A stretch of 64,000 nt of DNA, taken from the NCBI RefSeq assembly GCF_022024175.1, contig NZ_CP091794.1:1860001-1924000 (forward strand), read 5' to 3'. Each line of letters opens with the position of its first letter. Within the stretch, counting starts at the first letter, position 1. This DNA is from Prevotella communis. GTDB lineage: Bacteria > Bacteroidota > Bacteroidia > Bacteroidales > Bacteroidaceae. Below are positions 37,140 to 47,233 of the stretch, in pieces. The position numbers and the translations under genes are program-made. The notes below the pieces were generated by a model that worked only from the letters and a program-made list of their open reading frames with translations, made no database searches and had not been told where the DNA came from.

Positions 37140-38278
37140 TTTGTACCTCCTCTCTTCAAACGTTTTGAGATATTGCGGTCAACCACGAAGTAGTCGATAG
37201 CAGGAGCAAACATATTCATCAACAGGATAGCCAGCATCATGCCCTCGGGGAAACCGGGGTTCATCACGCGGACCACGATGGCAACGACACCAATCAGGAA
37301 ACCGTAGAACCACTTACCACACTCGGTGCGGCATGAGGTAACAGGGTCGGTAGCCATGAATACAGCACCAAAGCAGAAACCACCCAGGGCAATGTGCTCA
37401 TACCAGTGGATAGGTGTCATATCAAGGCTCTCGAACAGCAGAGCTGTCAGGATTCCACCGGCGAAGACGCTAATCATGGTCTTCCATGAAGCAATACCCG
37501 TGCAGAGCAGGATAACGGCGCCAATGGCGATGGCAATTACAGAAGTCTCACCGATTGAACCGGGAATCAGTCCGTAAACGGCATCCATCGTGAAGTTGTA
37601 GTCGGCCAGGTTGGCCAGAGGTGTAGCACCAGAGAAGCCATCGGGCACCTGACCACCGAAACCGAAGATAGGACTGTCGGCAATCCAGGCCTGGTCGCCT
37701 GTCATCTTCTGGGGATAGGCGAAGAAGAGGAAGGCACGTGCCAAGAGTGCGGGGTTGAAGATGTTCATACCCGTACCACCGAAAATCTCCTTGCCGATAA
37801 TCACAGCAAAGGCAACAGCAATAGCCAACATCCACAGAGGCAGGTTCACAGGGACAATCAAGGGAATAAGGATACCAGATACGAGGTAACCCTCCTGAAT
37901 CTCCTCATTTTTCCATTGTGCCCAAGCAAACTCAATGCCCAGACCAACGATATAAGAAACCAGAACCTTTGGCATCACTGCCAGGGCACCAAAGAGGAAC
38001 ATATCCATGAATGAAGCGTTCAGTCCTGATGCGATAGCATTCTGATAACCAACATTATACATACCAAACAGTAAAGCAGGCATCAAAGCGATGACCACCA
38101 TACTCATAATGCGTTTCGAGTCGATAGCGTCGTGGATATGCACACCCTTCTTCGCTGTTGTATTGGGCACAAAGAGGAAGGTCTCAAAACCATCAAATAC
38201 GCTACGGAAAGCGTGAAGCTTACCTTCCTTCTCGAAGGCGGGCTTTATCTTATCGAGATAATTTCTTAATGCTTTCAT
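37136..38278 (-). CDS. nqrB: Na+-NQR subunit B
   Basis: A 380-aa membrane subunit with about ten helices that carries covalent FMN and riboflavin and takes part in sodium transport and quinone reduction. The FMN site DGFSGATPLANL and the segment GGTGMNIFNPALLARAF are present. Homologous to RnfD. It sits 5 bp after nqrA and overlaps nqrC. Confidence 0.96.
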   Translation of the reverse strand: MKALRNYLDKIKPAFEKEGKLHAFRSVFDGFETFLFVPNTTAKKGVHIHDAIDSKRIMSMVVIALMPALLFGMYNVGYQNAIASGLNASFMDMFLFGALAVMPKVLVSYIVGLGIEFAWAQWKNEEIQEGYLVSGILIPLIVPVNLPLWMLAIAVAFAVIIGKEIFGGTGMNIFNPALLARAFLFFAYPQKMTGDQAWIADSPIFGFGGQVPDGFSGATPLANLADYNFTMDAVYGLIPGSIGETSVIAIAIGAVILLCTGIASWKTMISVFAGGILTALLFESLDMTPIHWYEHIALGGFCFGAVFMATDPVTSCRTECGKWFYGFLIGVVAIVVRVMNPGFPEGMMLAILLMNMFAPAIDYFVVDRNISKRLKRGGTK

Positions 38279-38283
38279 CGTCG

Positions 38284-39627
38284 TTATGCGTTTTCTTTAC
38301 GTAAATTATTCAATCCTTCACGAACAATGCGCTGGAGTTCCAACTTAGAAGAGTCAACAAACTCAGCCAGGGCAAAGTCCTCGGGAGACACCTCGTAGAT
38401 ACCCAACTGCTCCATCTTGTCGATGTCGCCGGCGATGATAGCCTTAATGAGGTATTCACCATAGATATCCATAGGCAGCACCTTGTCGTACTCACCACTC
38501 ATAATCATGTGGCGCTCACCACCCTTCACACGGGCATCCAGCGCATAAGCCTTCTTGCCGAAGAGCCATGAGAAGTAGCTGCGGTTTACAGAGAACTGAC
38601 CGAAGCGGGGCATGATCCATCCCAGCAGTTCGTTGTTATCGTCACCCTCGGGAATCACGGTAATCTCTGAGGTGTGAGCACCCAGGAAGCCATCCTTCGA
38701 AGTGATACGGCCTGTCAGTACGTTACCATTGATAATACGTACGGAGTGATCAGCATCATAGCTGTTGGAAAGCAGCGTAGAGAGTTCCTCACCAACGAGC
38801 ATATCCACGTAGCAGGGCTTTTTCACCTCACTACCGCAGAGTGCCACCGTACGTGTCAGGTTCACCTTACCCGTGTTAAACAGGCGTCCGATAAAGAGCA
38901 CCACAGAGGGGTCACCAATGGTCCATACCACCTCACCCTTGTTGACTGGGTCGATGTTGTTGACCTGTACGCCTACGTTACCGGCAGGACACTTGCCCTT
39001 GAACACGTTAACCTCCACGTCCTTCATGTTCTCCAGACTAGAGTCAACGCCTACACCCAGATACGTCTTGGCGATCTTTGAGAGTGCGGTAAGACCGGTC
39101 TGGAAATCTGCCTCCTGACCCTTTACCTCAAACTCAAAACTGCCAGCCAGGGGCTTGTCGCGCAGGGCTGACACGAAGATAGCCTTCGGCATCACGGACG
39201 GGTTCGTAGAGATGGCGTAAGGCAGCTGGTTGATGAAACCAAAGAGACCTGCCTCAAGAAGGGCATCAACAACGGCCTTAGCGTCCATTGCGGCCACATC
39301 CTTCTTGCCAAAATCCACATACTGTTGCTGACTGTCGGCCTCTACCTTTACGCAGAGCACCTTACGGCGATCTCCGCGCTCTACTGCAGTAACTTTACCA
39401 CTTACAGGCGAGGCGAAACGAACTTCGGGATAGAGTTTGTTAACGAACAAAGCATCCCCGGCTCGGACAACGTCACCTTCACGTACAACGACCTTGGGAA
39501 CGACGCCTTCGAAATCGTCTGGCACCAAAGCGTAGTGCCCGTTCGATTTGAGGTTCATTTTCGTTTCCTCAGCTTTTCCTTGAAGGTGAATGTCTAAGCC
39601 TTTACGTAGCCTAATAACATTTGCCAT
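38284..39627 (-). CDS. nqrA: Na+-NQR subunit A
   Basis: A 447-aa peripheral subunit on the cytoplasmic side, implicated in quinone handling. The ATG at 39627 (MANVIRLRKGLDIHLQG) is the family start; the open frame runs 46 codons further upstream across the promoter, which I reject. The segments VVREGDVVRAGDALF, ISTNPSVMPKAIFVSAL and VWTIGDPSVVLFIGRLF match NqrA. First gene of the nqrABCDEF operon. Confidence 0.96.
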   Translation of the reverse strand: MANVIRLRKGLDIHLQGKAEETKMNLKSNGHYALVPDDFEGVVPKVVVREGDVVRAGDALFVNKLYPEVRFASPVSGKVTAVERGDRRKVLCVKVEADSQQQYVDFGKKDVAAMDAKAVVDALLEAGLFGFINQLPYAISTNPSVMPKAIFVSALRDKPLAGSFEFEVKGQEADFQTGLTALSKIAKTYLGVGVDSSLENMKDVEVNVFKGKCPAGNVGVQVNNIDPVNKGEVVWTIGDPSVVLFIGRLFNTGKVNLTRTVALCGSEVKKPCYVDMLVGEELSTLLSNSYDADHSVRIINGNVLTGRITSKDGFLGAHTSEITVIPEGDDNNELLGWIMPRFGQFSVNRSYFSWLFGKKAYALDARVKGGERHMIMSGEYDKVLPMDIYGEYLIKAIIAGDIDKMEQLGIYEVSPEDFALAEFVDSSKLELQRIVREGLNNLRKENA

Positions 39628-39661
39628 ATTCAATAAATTGGTTTGATTGTCTCTTTGGGCT

Positions 39662-39670
39662 GCAAAATTA
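39662..39670 (-). promoter_or_regulatory. -7 box of the nqr operon
   Basis: TAATTTTGC on the minus strand, 35 bp before the nqrA ATG. Confidence 0.7.
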
Positions 39671-39734
39671 ATAATTTTTAGGTTAACAGAGAAGAAAAAC
39701 GTTAGGAAAAACACGGATTTCGGAACTTTTGTAT

Positions 39735-39743
39735 TAAATTTGC
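39735..39743 (+). promoter_or_regulatory. -7 box of tamB
   Basis: TAAATTTGC, 52 bp before the GTG start and divergent from the nqr promoter. Confidence 0.7.
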
Positions 39744-39794
39744 ACAACGAAAATGACAAGAACACATATAATTGCCAAGTAGAATTTACAGAAA

Positions 39795-42700
39795 GTGAAT
39801 AAATTGAAGCACATAACCAACTGGACCGTATGGAGCCTGATGGCTCTCTATGGTTTAATTTTTGTGCTCATTCACCTTCCTTTCATCCAACATTTCCTGG
39901 GTCAGCAGATAGCAGATATCCTGTCGGAAAAGATTGGTACCAACGTGAAGATTGAGCGCGTCGAACTGGGATTCCCCAATCGTGTAATATTGGACGACGT
40001 GCTGATTCTCGACCAGCAGCAGGAAGAGATGCTGCGTGTAGGACGCCTCACGGCAAAGATTGAGTTCATGCCCCTGACCTATGGACGTATCTCCATCTCG
40101 TCAGCCCAAGTTTTCGGTACGCACGCGAACCTTTATAAAACAGATTCGCTGGCGACACCCAACTTTCAGTTCGTTCTCGACTCACTGGCCTCTAAGGACA
40201 ATGATGAGCCCAGCAATATCAACCTGCGCATCAACTCACTCATCATCCGTCACTCCAGTATCGCGTACAACCAGAGAGACGTGCCTCTGACGCCTCAGGT
40301 CTTCAATCCCCGTCACCTGAAGGTCAGCGATATCAGCGCTCATATCATCTTGAAAGAGTTTCAGTCCGACTCGCTCAATGCCAACATCAAGCGACTGACC
40401 TTCAAGGAGCAGTCGGGCCTGAAGATCAACCGTCTGTCACTTGCCGTGGAGGCCAATGACCATCAGGCCGAACTCAAGGATTTCCGTTTGCAGATGCCAC
40501 ATTCCGCGGTAACTATCGATGCCATTCATGCCACCTACGACAAGGAACATATCGCAGAAACCATCCAATACGAGACCGTGGTGAATGCATCTGCCTTGAC
40601 ACCAGCAGACATCACCTGTCTGTTGCCGGCGCTCAAGGAATTCCCCCAGACATTCTCCATCCACACGTCATTGAAGGGCATTGGCAGCAACTTCGAGTGT
40701 TCCAACCTGACCGTCACCACCAGCGACAAGTCGTTTGAGCTTCAGGGAAATGGTTTTATGCGCAACAATACATGGGCATTCTCTACGCCCGGCCTCCATA
40801 TCTCACAGGCATTCATCAGCCAATGCAAACAGGCCTTTGACGGGCTGCCCGATGAACTGACGCGTCTTGGCGATATCCATCTGGATGGAAATGTCAGCAA
40901 GGACGATGCCGGCACCATCCGTACGAATGCCGACATCCGTTCTGACGTCGGTAATATCGTTCTCGCATTCTCCATGAATAAAGACGAGCAGTTCGACGGT
41001 CATCTGGATACTGAGTCCGTCCTGTTGGGCAAGATTCTCGACAACGACGAACTGGGTACGCTTGCCACCAATATCAGTATCAGAGGCTGTAAGGACAGTT
41101 TCACGGCCGAAGGCAATATCCCGCTGATAGAATACAAGAGCTATCCCTACCATAATATAAACATAAACGGTACGTATCATCATGGAGATATCGCCGGTTC
41201 GCTGAAGGTGGACGATCCCAATGTCCTTGCCGACCTCACGGGCGAACTGCGCAAGGGCAACCGGTATGCCGTCAGACTGGAGGGCTTCATCAAGGACCTG
41301 CGTCCCCAGTCGCTCAACCTCTCCGACGAATGGGGCAACACCCGCTTCTCTGCCTGTATCAATGCCGACTTCATCGCCAACAACCTGAATGACGCAGAGG
41401 GCAGTTTAACCCTCAGCGATTTCGAGATGCAGGCCGACGACTCCATCGGCAGCTATTATTTCATGAAAAACCTGGAGGTGATGACAGGCTATGATGACCA
41501 TCTGCATTTCGTGAATGTGAAGGGCGACATGGGCGAGGCTGATATCAAGGGTGATTTCGACTGGAACACCCTACCCCAGAGTTTCATCAACTATATCGCT
41601 TCTAAGATGCCCACGCTGCCAAACCTGCCCAAGGCGACGCAGCCTACGAACAATAACTTCACGGTGGAACTCACGATGACGGATACTGACTGGATGCAGA
41701 AACTGCTGAACGTACCCCTCAGCATCGAGCGTCCGCTGACGCTGACAGCCTCTGTCGACGATAAGCATAAGCAGTTGGATGTAGAGGGACAACTGCCTAT
41801 GTTCACCTATAACGGTAATCGTTATATGAACTCCACCATCAGCATCTCTACCAAGGCCGACACCATGAACTATCAGGCGAACCTCACCAAGGTGATGGCG
41901 GAGGAAGAGTACATGGATATCGACCTCAATGGTTCGGCGGCCGACAACCATATCTTTGCCTCGCTCCATTGGAACAAGGCCAACCTGCTGGAACCTGTCA
42001 ACTCCACCAGCGGTACCATCAATACCATTACCGAACTCTATGCCAACGAGCAGGGAAAGGCCGAAGCACATATCCGTGTGCTCCCCTCTGTGATGACGGT
42101 ACGCGAGAAGCCCTGGAATCTCGAGCCCTGCGACATCTTCTATTCAGCCAAGCACCTCGTGGTGGATCATTTCACGATCAACCATGAGCGCCAGCACCTG
42201 ATTATCGATGGTGTTGCCTCTGAGTCGCCTGCCGATGCCATCACCATCGACCTCAAGGAACTGGATGTGGCATACATCCTCGACCTGGTGGATTTCGATG
42301 CCGTGAGCTTCGATGGTCTGGCCACGGGTACCGCTACCCTCTCTCAGGTCTTTGACGATATCGAGGGCAGCACCGACCTCACCGTCGATCAGTTCCGCTT
42401 CCAGTCGGGCCGCATGGGCACGCTGGTTGCCAACGCCAGATGGAATAAGGCCGGGAAACAGATTGACATCGACGCCATTGCCGACAACGGGGCAAAGTCA
42501 AAGACCTTCATCAACGGCTATATCTCACCCGTCAGGGAGGATATCAACCTGAATATCCAGGCAGCAGGTACCAGTATCGAGTTCTGCCAGTCCTTCACAT
42601 CTTCCTTCCTGCACGATGTCAGCGGCAATGCCTATGGTAACGTGGTGCTCTACGGTCCCCTCTCGGAACTCAACCTGACTGGCGACCTCATCGTTGACGG

Positions 42701-44150
42701 AAAGGCCACCGTGACAGCTCTGAACACCACATACACGCTTCAGAAAGATACTGTCCGACTGATTCCCAACCGCATCCTGCTGAACCAGTGCACCATAGCC
42801 GACAAAGAGGGACATCAGGGCACGCTGAATGGCAGCATCAACCACGACCATTTCTCCGACTTCACCTTCGACGTGGATATCACGGCCGAGAACCTGCTGG
42901 CCTACGACTTCGACGATTTCAATGGCGGCATCGTCTGCGGTACGGTCTATGCCACGGGTACTGCCGACCTCCACGGACGTCCCGGCGAGGTCGTAATCAA
43001 CTGTACCGTAACCCCCGAGGCCAAGTCGGTCTTTGCCTACAATGCCACCAACCCCGACGCCATCAGCCAACAGGAGTTTATCACCTGGGTGGATCATTCC
43101 GGCATACGTTCTCGTCATAGCGAGGACACCGAGGAGGATCTTGCTTCGTCCACGAATATCTATATCAACTTCAATATCAACGCCACGCCCCAGGGTACGC
43201 TCCGCATCCTGATGGACTCCAAGACCAACGACTACGTCACGCTCCATGGCAGTGGCGGCATCCGTGCGTCGTTCTACAACAAAGGTCCGTTCCATATGTT
43301 TGGTACCTATACCGTTGAGAGTGGAACCTATGGCATCACCATCCAGAATATCATCAAGAAGAACTTCACCTTCCAGAATGGTGGCACCATCATCTTTGGA
43401 GGAGATCCGCTGCATGCCAATCTGAACCTGCAGGCACAGTATACGGTGAATGGTGTGTCGCTGTCCGACCTGAACCTCGGCACTTCCTTTGCCAGCAATA
43501 CCGTCCGTGTGAACTGTCTGATGAATATCCAGGGTACGCCTGAGTCGCCACATGTTGACTTCGACTTCGAACTGCCCAATGTGAATGCGGAGGAAAACCA
43601 GATGATCCGCTCTGTCATTGCCAGCGAACAGGAGATGAACCAGCAGGTGCTCTATCTCCTCGGTATCGGCCGTTTCTACACGCAGGGCACCAATAACTCA
43701 CAGACGCAGGAATACGGACAGACCCAACTGGCCATGCAGTCTTTCCTCTCGGGTACCGTGTCTGCCCAGATCAACGAGGTGCTGTCGCAGGTCATCAAGT
43801 CGCGCGACTGGAACTTTGGTGCGAATATCTCTACGGGTGACGAGGGATGGCATAATGCCGAGTACGAGGGTATTGTCAGCGGACGCATGCTCAATAACCG
43901 CCTGCTCATCAACGGCCAGTTCGGCTATCGCGACAACGCCACTCAGACCACCACCTCTTTCATTGGCGACTTCGATATCCAGTATCTGCTGAACCCTAAT
44001 GGCAATCTGGCATTAAAAGTATATAATCAGACCAACGACCGTTATTTCACCCGTTCTTCCCTGAATACGCAGGGTGTGGGTCTGATTATGAAGAAGGACT
44101 TCAACGGCATCGGAGAGCTCTTCAACTGGAGGAAGATGAAGAAGGAGTAA
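39795..44150 (+). CDS. tamB: TamB/AsmA-like translocation and lipid-transport protein
   Basis: A 1451-aa bridge protein. It starts with GTG (MNKLKHITNWTVWSLMALYG), has one N-terminal membrane helix and then a very long run of beta strands as in AsmA-like proteins. The C-terminal TamB (DUF490) domain is recognizable by LNLQAQYTVNGVSL, IQGTPESPHVDFDFELP and VLYLLGIGRFY. In the family such proteins span the periplasm and carry phospholipid or assist barrel assembly. Convergent with the DUF1460 gene 18 bp away. Confidence 0.92.
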   Translation: MNKLKHITNWTVWSLMALYGLIFVLIHLPFIQHFLGQQIADILSEKIGTNVKIERVELGFPNRVILDDVLILDQQQEEMLRVGRLTAKIEFMPLTYGRISISSAQVFGTHANLYKTDSLATPNFQFVLDSLASKDNDEPSNINLRINSLIIRHSSIAYNQRDVPLTPQVFNPRHLKVSDISAHIILKEFQSDSLNANIKRLTFKEQSGLKINRLSLAVEANDHQAELKDFRLQMPHSAVTIDAIHATYDKEHIAETIQYETVVNASALTPADITCLLPALKEFPQTFSIHTSLKGIGSNFECSNLTVTTSDKSFELQGNGFMRNNTWAFSTPGLHISQAFISQCKQAFDGLPDELTRLGDIHLDGNVSKDDAGTIRTNADIRSDVGNIVLAFSMNKDEQFDGHLDTESVLLGKILDNDELGTLATNISIRGCKDSFTAEGNIPLIEYKSYPYHNININGTYHHGDIAGSLKVDDPNVLADLTGELRKGNRYAVRLEGFIKDLRPQSLNLSDEWGNTRFSACINADFIANNLNDAEGSLTLSDFEMQADDSIGSYYFMKNLEVMTGYDDHLHFVNVKGDMGEADIKGDFDWNTLPQSFINYIASKMPTLPNLPKATQPTNNNFTVELTMTDTDWMQKLLNVPLSIERPLTLTASVDDKHKQLDVEGQLPMFTYNGNRYMNSTISISTKADTMNYQANLTKVMAEEEYMDIDLNGSAADNHIFASLHWNKANLLEPVNSTSGTINTITELYANEQGKAEAHIRVLPSVMTVREKPWNLEPCDIFYSAKHLVVDHFTINHERQHLIIDGVASESPADAITIDLKELDVAYILDLVDFDAVSFDGLATGTATLSQVFDDIEGSTDLTVDQFRFQSGRMGTLVANARWNKAGKQIDIDAIADNGAKSKTFINGYISPVREDINLNIQAAGTSIEFCQSFTSSFLHDVSGNAYGNVVLYGPLSELNLTGDLIVDGKATVTALNTTYTLQKDTVRLIPNRILLNQCTIADKEGHQGTLNGSINHDHFSDFTFDVDITAENLLAYDFDDFNGGIVCGTVYATGTADLHGRPGEVVINCTVTPEAKSVFAYNATNPDAISQQEFITWVDHSGIRSRHSEDTEEDLASSTNIYINFNINATPQGTLRILMDSKTNDYVTLHGSGGIRASFYNKGPFHMFGTYTVESGTYGITIQNIIKKNFTFQNGGTIIFGGDPLHANLNLQAQYTVNGVSLSDLNLGTSFASNTVRVNCLMNIQGTPESPHVDFDFELPNVNAEENQMIRSVIASEQEMNQQVLYLLGIGRFYTQGTNNSQTQEYGQTQLAMQSFLSGTVSAQINEVLSQVIKSRDWNFGANISTGDEGWHNAEYEGIVSGRMLNNRLLINGQFGYRDNATQTTTSFIGDFDIQYLLNPNGNLALKVYNQTNDRYFTRSSLNTQGVGLIMKKDFNGIGELFNWRKMKKE

Positions 44151-44168
44151 GGAGTTAAGACGATAGTT

Positions 44169-45005
44169 TTAGTTGTTAAGACGAATGACTCTGACGCCTG
44201 TGTGTGCCGGATGTTTTGAGAGGTATTTGCGGAATGTCATGGGCTCCTCCACCACTCGATGATGTATCTGCGACGCATTCAGCAGATGCAGTCCATCCTT
44301 TCTCCACACGGCAAATCCCAGATGCGCTATATCCAGTCCGGCTTTCGATGTGGTGATAGCCAGGATATCACCATCGTGAATCACGGAGCGAAGCAGTTTG
44401 CTATTGCGTATCTCCGACTTCGGGATAAAGCGAAACTTCTGGCCGGTCAACAGTTTCTCCTGTCCGGCAATCACAGACACATACTGTGGATGGGCCTTCA
44501 GCGCCTTGTACGACTGCGGATGCCTGCTCATATAGTTCACGCTAACCGTCTGTACCGACGTAAAGGGTGCTTTCTTCTGCTGTATCTCGCTGACAATGCC
44601 CTTCCTGCTGTTGTCTATAATCCAGTCCGTGAAATAATGCAGACGTGAGGGATAGCCGTCGATGACGCCCCCGCGGTAACGGATTCGCTGCAGCACCTCA
44701 CGGAAATCGGCAAAGCTCATTTTCTTCTGCTCATGACAGAGCGTCAGCGCCACCACATTCTCCACCAGCGTGGTGCAGTCCAGCTCACGGGTATTCACCA
44801 CCAGCTGTTCCTCGTCGTTCACCTCCAGCGTATGCGCTATATAGGGCCTGCCCATCAACAGGCGGGCGAAATGCAGTGTCCCTGCCCCACTCGGCGCCTG
44901 TCGCAACGCCCGCTCTATGAAGATGCTGTCCGTTTCCTTCTGCGCATAGGTGCCGACACCCGTCAGCACCAGCAGCATGATTACCACACTCAGTCTGTGT
45001 CTCAT
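44169..45005 (-). CDS. DUF1460 family (amidase-like) secreted protein
   Basis: A 278-aa protein with a signal peptide ending GTYAQ. It matches the N-acetylmuramoyl-L-alanine-amidase-like DUF1460 family, NlpC/P60-type: RLLMGRPYIAHTLEVNDEEQL and VVNTRELDCTTLVENVVALT, the latter with the likely nucleophile Cys, and DIAHLGFAVWR with the likely catalytic His. A cell-wall peptide role is inferred. Its start overlaps the end of the DUF4421 gene by 4 bp. Confidence 0.85.
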   Translation of the reverse strand: MRHRLSVVIMLLVLTGVGTYAQKETDSIFIERALRQAPSGAGTLHFARLLMGRPYIAHTLEVNDEEQLVVNTRELDCTTLVENVVALTLCHEQKKMSFADFREVLQRIRYRGGVIDGYPSRLHYFTDWIIDNSRKGIVSEIQQKKAPFTSVQTVSVNYMSRHPQSYKALKAHPQYVSVIAGQEKLLTGQKFRFIPKSEIRNSKLLRSVIHDGDILAITTSKAGLDIAHLGFAVWRKDGLHLLNASQIHHRVVEEPMTFRKYLSKHPAHTGVRVIRLNN

Positions 45006-46117
45006 TTCTTCTCCCTGTATTTCTTCTTCAAGCCAAAATTGATTCCCACATACAGATTAGCCGAGCCAAACGTATTATTCGTTGAGAATTGCGACAAGCT
45101 ATAATTATAGGTATGCATCACCACACTGCAGCCTGCATACCATTTCATGTTGTTATATACCAGCGCAAAACGTCCGATACCGTCGAGGTTCAGGTTCTGG
45201 ATACTGAAGCTCCTACTTTTCTTGTCGCTCATCTCACCCGTGCTGCGCTTATGCGAGGCGGCAAGTTGGATGCTGCCACCCAGCAGCCAGTTGCGTGCAA
45301 ACACCCAGTTGTAGGCATAGCCGCCCGACAGGCTGAAATCCACGTATTTGATATTCCTGAACTGCAAAGCGCTGTCCAGTTCCACGCGCTTCGCACCCAT
45401 TTTCTCGTCGATGACCGACTGCAGCAGCTCATAGTCGAGATCAAACGAGTTCTGGGTATAGCCAAAGCCGGCCAACCACGAACCGCAACTGATTTTCTGT
45501 ATCGTGCTCTGTGAGAAAGCTGCTGGATATGAGAACTTTCCGTGATTAAAGATATAGTAAAAGTTGAAACCCGTGATGTCCGTGGTAAACCCATCGAACG
45601 ACACGTTGTTGAGTGCCGAGTAGTCCTGCTGATGCCCCAGGTTCACGTCGCGCAACTTAAAGTCGCGTGCCGTGCGGTGGTAGAACAGGTCCAGTCCTAT
45701 CTGCGAACTGTACACGCTCAGGTCAAACCCACTCTTATGACTGTTCACCGACAGGTTTTCCAGCGACAGCGTATAGCCCAGAAACACCCATCGCCATCCG
45801 GCATACGGACCTAGGCGCACCTCCGAGTCAGGCGAGAAGGAAATCGACTGCCTGTTGTCGCCCGCCGAGCGGAGTGTATAGTAATCGTAGTTGCGCGTAC
45901 CCTGAAGCATCGCCGCATAGACATAATGCTGAGGTTCTATGTAGCGCTCGTCCACCTTGTCGAACCCGCGGATGATGCGGCGAATCAGTCCCAGTTTCCG
46001 GGGCGCACTCTTCACCACGGTGTCTGTCTTCACGGAATCCAGCACCACAGGGATCGTCTCCTGCGCACAGGCAGGAGCCGTCATCATCATCATCAGTCCT
46101 AAAACGAGTTTTTTCAA
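45002..46117 (-). CDS. DUF4421 family outer-membrane-like protein
   Basis: A 371-aa protein with a signal peptide (cleavage after ACAQ) and a beta-rich body with frequent aromatic strands ending in LYVGINFGLKKKYREKK. The segment FDKVDERYIEPQHYVYAAMLQ and the later GPYAGWRWVFLGYTLSLENL match DUF4421, a Bacteroidota-specific family of unknown role. Coupled to the DUF1460 gene by an ATGA overlap and 32 bp after the oxidoreductase gene. Confidence 0.85.
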   Translation of the reverse strand: MKKLVLGLMMMMTAPACAQETIPVVLDSVKTDTVVKSAPRKLGLIRRIIRGFDKVDERYIEPQHYVYAAMLQGTRNYDYYTLRSAGDNRQSISFSPDSEVRLGPYAGWRWVFLGYTLSLENLSVNSHKSGFDLSVYSSQIGLDLFYHRTARDFKLRDVNLGHQQDYSALNNVSFDGFTTDITGFNFYYIFNHGKFSYPAAFSQSTIQKISCGSWLAGFGYTQNSFDLDYELLQSVIDEKMGAKRVELDSALQFRNIKYVDFSLSGGYAYNWVFARNWLLGGSIQLAASHKRSTGEMSDKKSRSFSIQNLNLDGIGRFALVYNNMKWYAGCSVVMHTYNYSLSQFSTNNTFGSANLYVGINFGLKKKYREKK

Positions 46118-46149
46118 AGTATACTGTTATCCTTATTATATAATATGCC

Positions 46150-47133
46150 TTAATATTTCCCGAGGATGCGGTCCATCACCCAGTTAATGGATGTTGCCGA
46201 CACGCTCGTTGCCGTACAGATGCCGCGTCCCAGCAGATGTTCACACACATTCTTGATCAGCGGATACTGCACATACTGCGGATTGGGCACCTCAATGCGC
46301 TGCGTGCCATCACTGGTGTGCACCTCTATAGGCGAATAGTTGAACACCGAGAAACTCAGCGACCCCTGGTTGCCAATAATCAGTATGCGGTCGTTACGAG
46401 CCGACTCATGTCCTACGAAGCACCACGAGCCACTGCCCGGCAGTCCGTTCTCAAACTGAAACACGGCGCTCACCGAGTCCTCTGCCTCATACAGGCCGCC
46501 ACGATTCGCACAGATGCCTCGCGCCTCCAGTATTATGCCAAACATATCCTGCAACAGGTCTATCTGGTGTGGAGCCAGGTCGTAGAAATAGCCACCACCC
46601 GAAATGTCGGCCTTCAGTCGCCAGGGCAGGTTCTCCGGATGGGCATAGTCCAGCGGACGAGGCGGCCATGAGAATCGTATCTGTACGTTAATCACGTCGC
46701 CTATCGTACCCTGCTCCACCAGCTGCTTCACCTTCTGGAAATACGGCAGATTACGTCTGTAGTAAGCCACAAAGCACGGAACGCCCGTCTGTTCCGACAC
46801 ACGGTTCACGCGGATACAGTCCTCATAGTTCGAGGCCAGCGGTTTCTCTACATAAACAGGTTTGCCTGCCCTCATTGCCATGATGGCGTATGTAGCATGA
46901 CTGGATGGCGGTGTGGCCACATAGATGGCATTCACATCGGGATCGTCAATCAGTTCCTGAGCATCCGTGTACCAACGCGGCACCCCGTGACGCTCGGCAT
47001 ACGAACGGGCTTTCTGCTCCGTGCGGCTCATCACAGCCACCACTGTGGAATCCTCCACCTCTGCGAAGGCCGGACCGCTTTTCAGTTCGCAGACCTCGCC
47101 ACAGCCAATAAATCCCCACCTTAGTTTCTTCAT
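46150..47133 (-). CDS. Gfo/Idh/MocA family oxidoreductase
   Basis: A 327-aa NAD(P)-dependent sugar oxidoreductase. WGFIGCGEVCELKSGPAF is the Rossmann glycine motif, AIYVATPPSSHATYA and GKPVYVEKPLASN hold the conserved EKP lysine, and GGGYFYDLAPHQIDLLQDMFG the conserved Asp/His pair. The ATG at 47133 (MKKLRWGF) is used; the frame extends to a TTG inside the -7 box, which I reject. Substrate unknown. Confidence 0.9.
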   Translation of the reverse strand: MKKLRWGFIGCGEVCELKSGPAFAEVEDSTVVAVMSRTEQKARSYAERHGVPRWYTDAQELIDDPDVNAIYVATPPSSHATYAIMAMRAGKPVYVEKPLASNYEDCIRVNRVSEQTGVPCFVAYYRRNLPYFQKVKQLVEQGTIGDVINVQIRFSWPPRPLDYAHPENLPWRLKADISGGGYFYDLAPHQIDLLQDMFGIILEARGICANRGGLYEAEDSVSAVFQFENGLPGSGSWCFVGHESARNDRILIIGNQGSLSFSVFNYSPIEVHTSDGTQRIEVPNPQYVQYPLIKNVCEHLLGRGICTATSVSATSINWVMDRILGKY

Positions 47134-47150
47134 AGGAATGTAAATTTTCT

Positions 47151-47212
47151 GCAAAGGTACAAATTAATTCATAATTCTTAATTCTTAATTCATAATTATT
47201 TCGTACCTTTGC
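47151..47212. promoter_or_regulatory. divergent promoter cassette, copy 2
   Basis: Minus-strand -7 TACCTTTGC (47151-47159), 6 bp, heptamer array with five AATT cores (47166-47197), 6 bp, plus-strand -7 TACCTTTGC (47204-47212). Aligns without gaps to 26001-26062 with 7 differences. Confidence 0.85.
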
Positions 47213-47233
47213 AACAATTTTTGATACAAAGAC

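Noticed and set aside
39628..39765. 46-codon N-terminal extension of nqrA
   Set aside because: It crosses the -7 box of the nqr promoter and lies upstream of the conserved family start MANVIRLRKG.
42525..43553. 342-codon frame opposite tamB
   Set aside because: Antisense by-product of the repetitive tamB composition; tamB is clearly the real gene.
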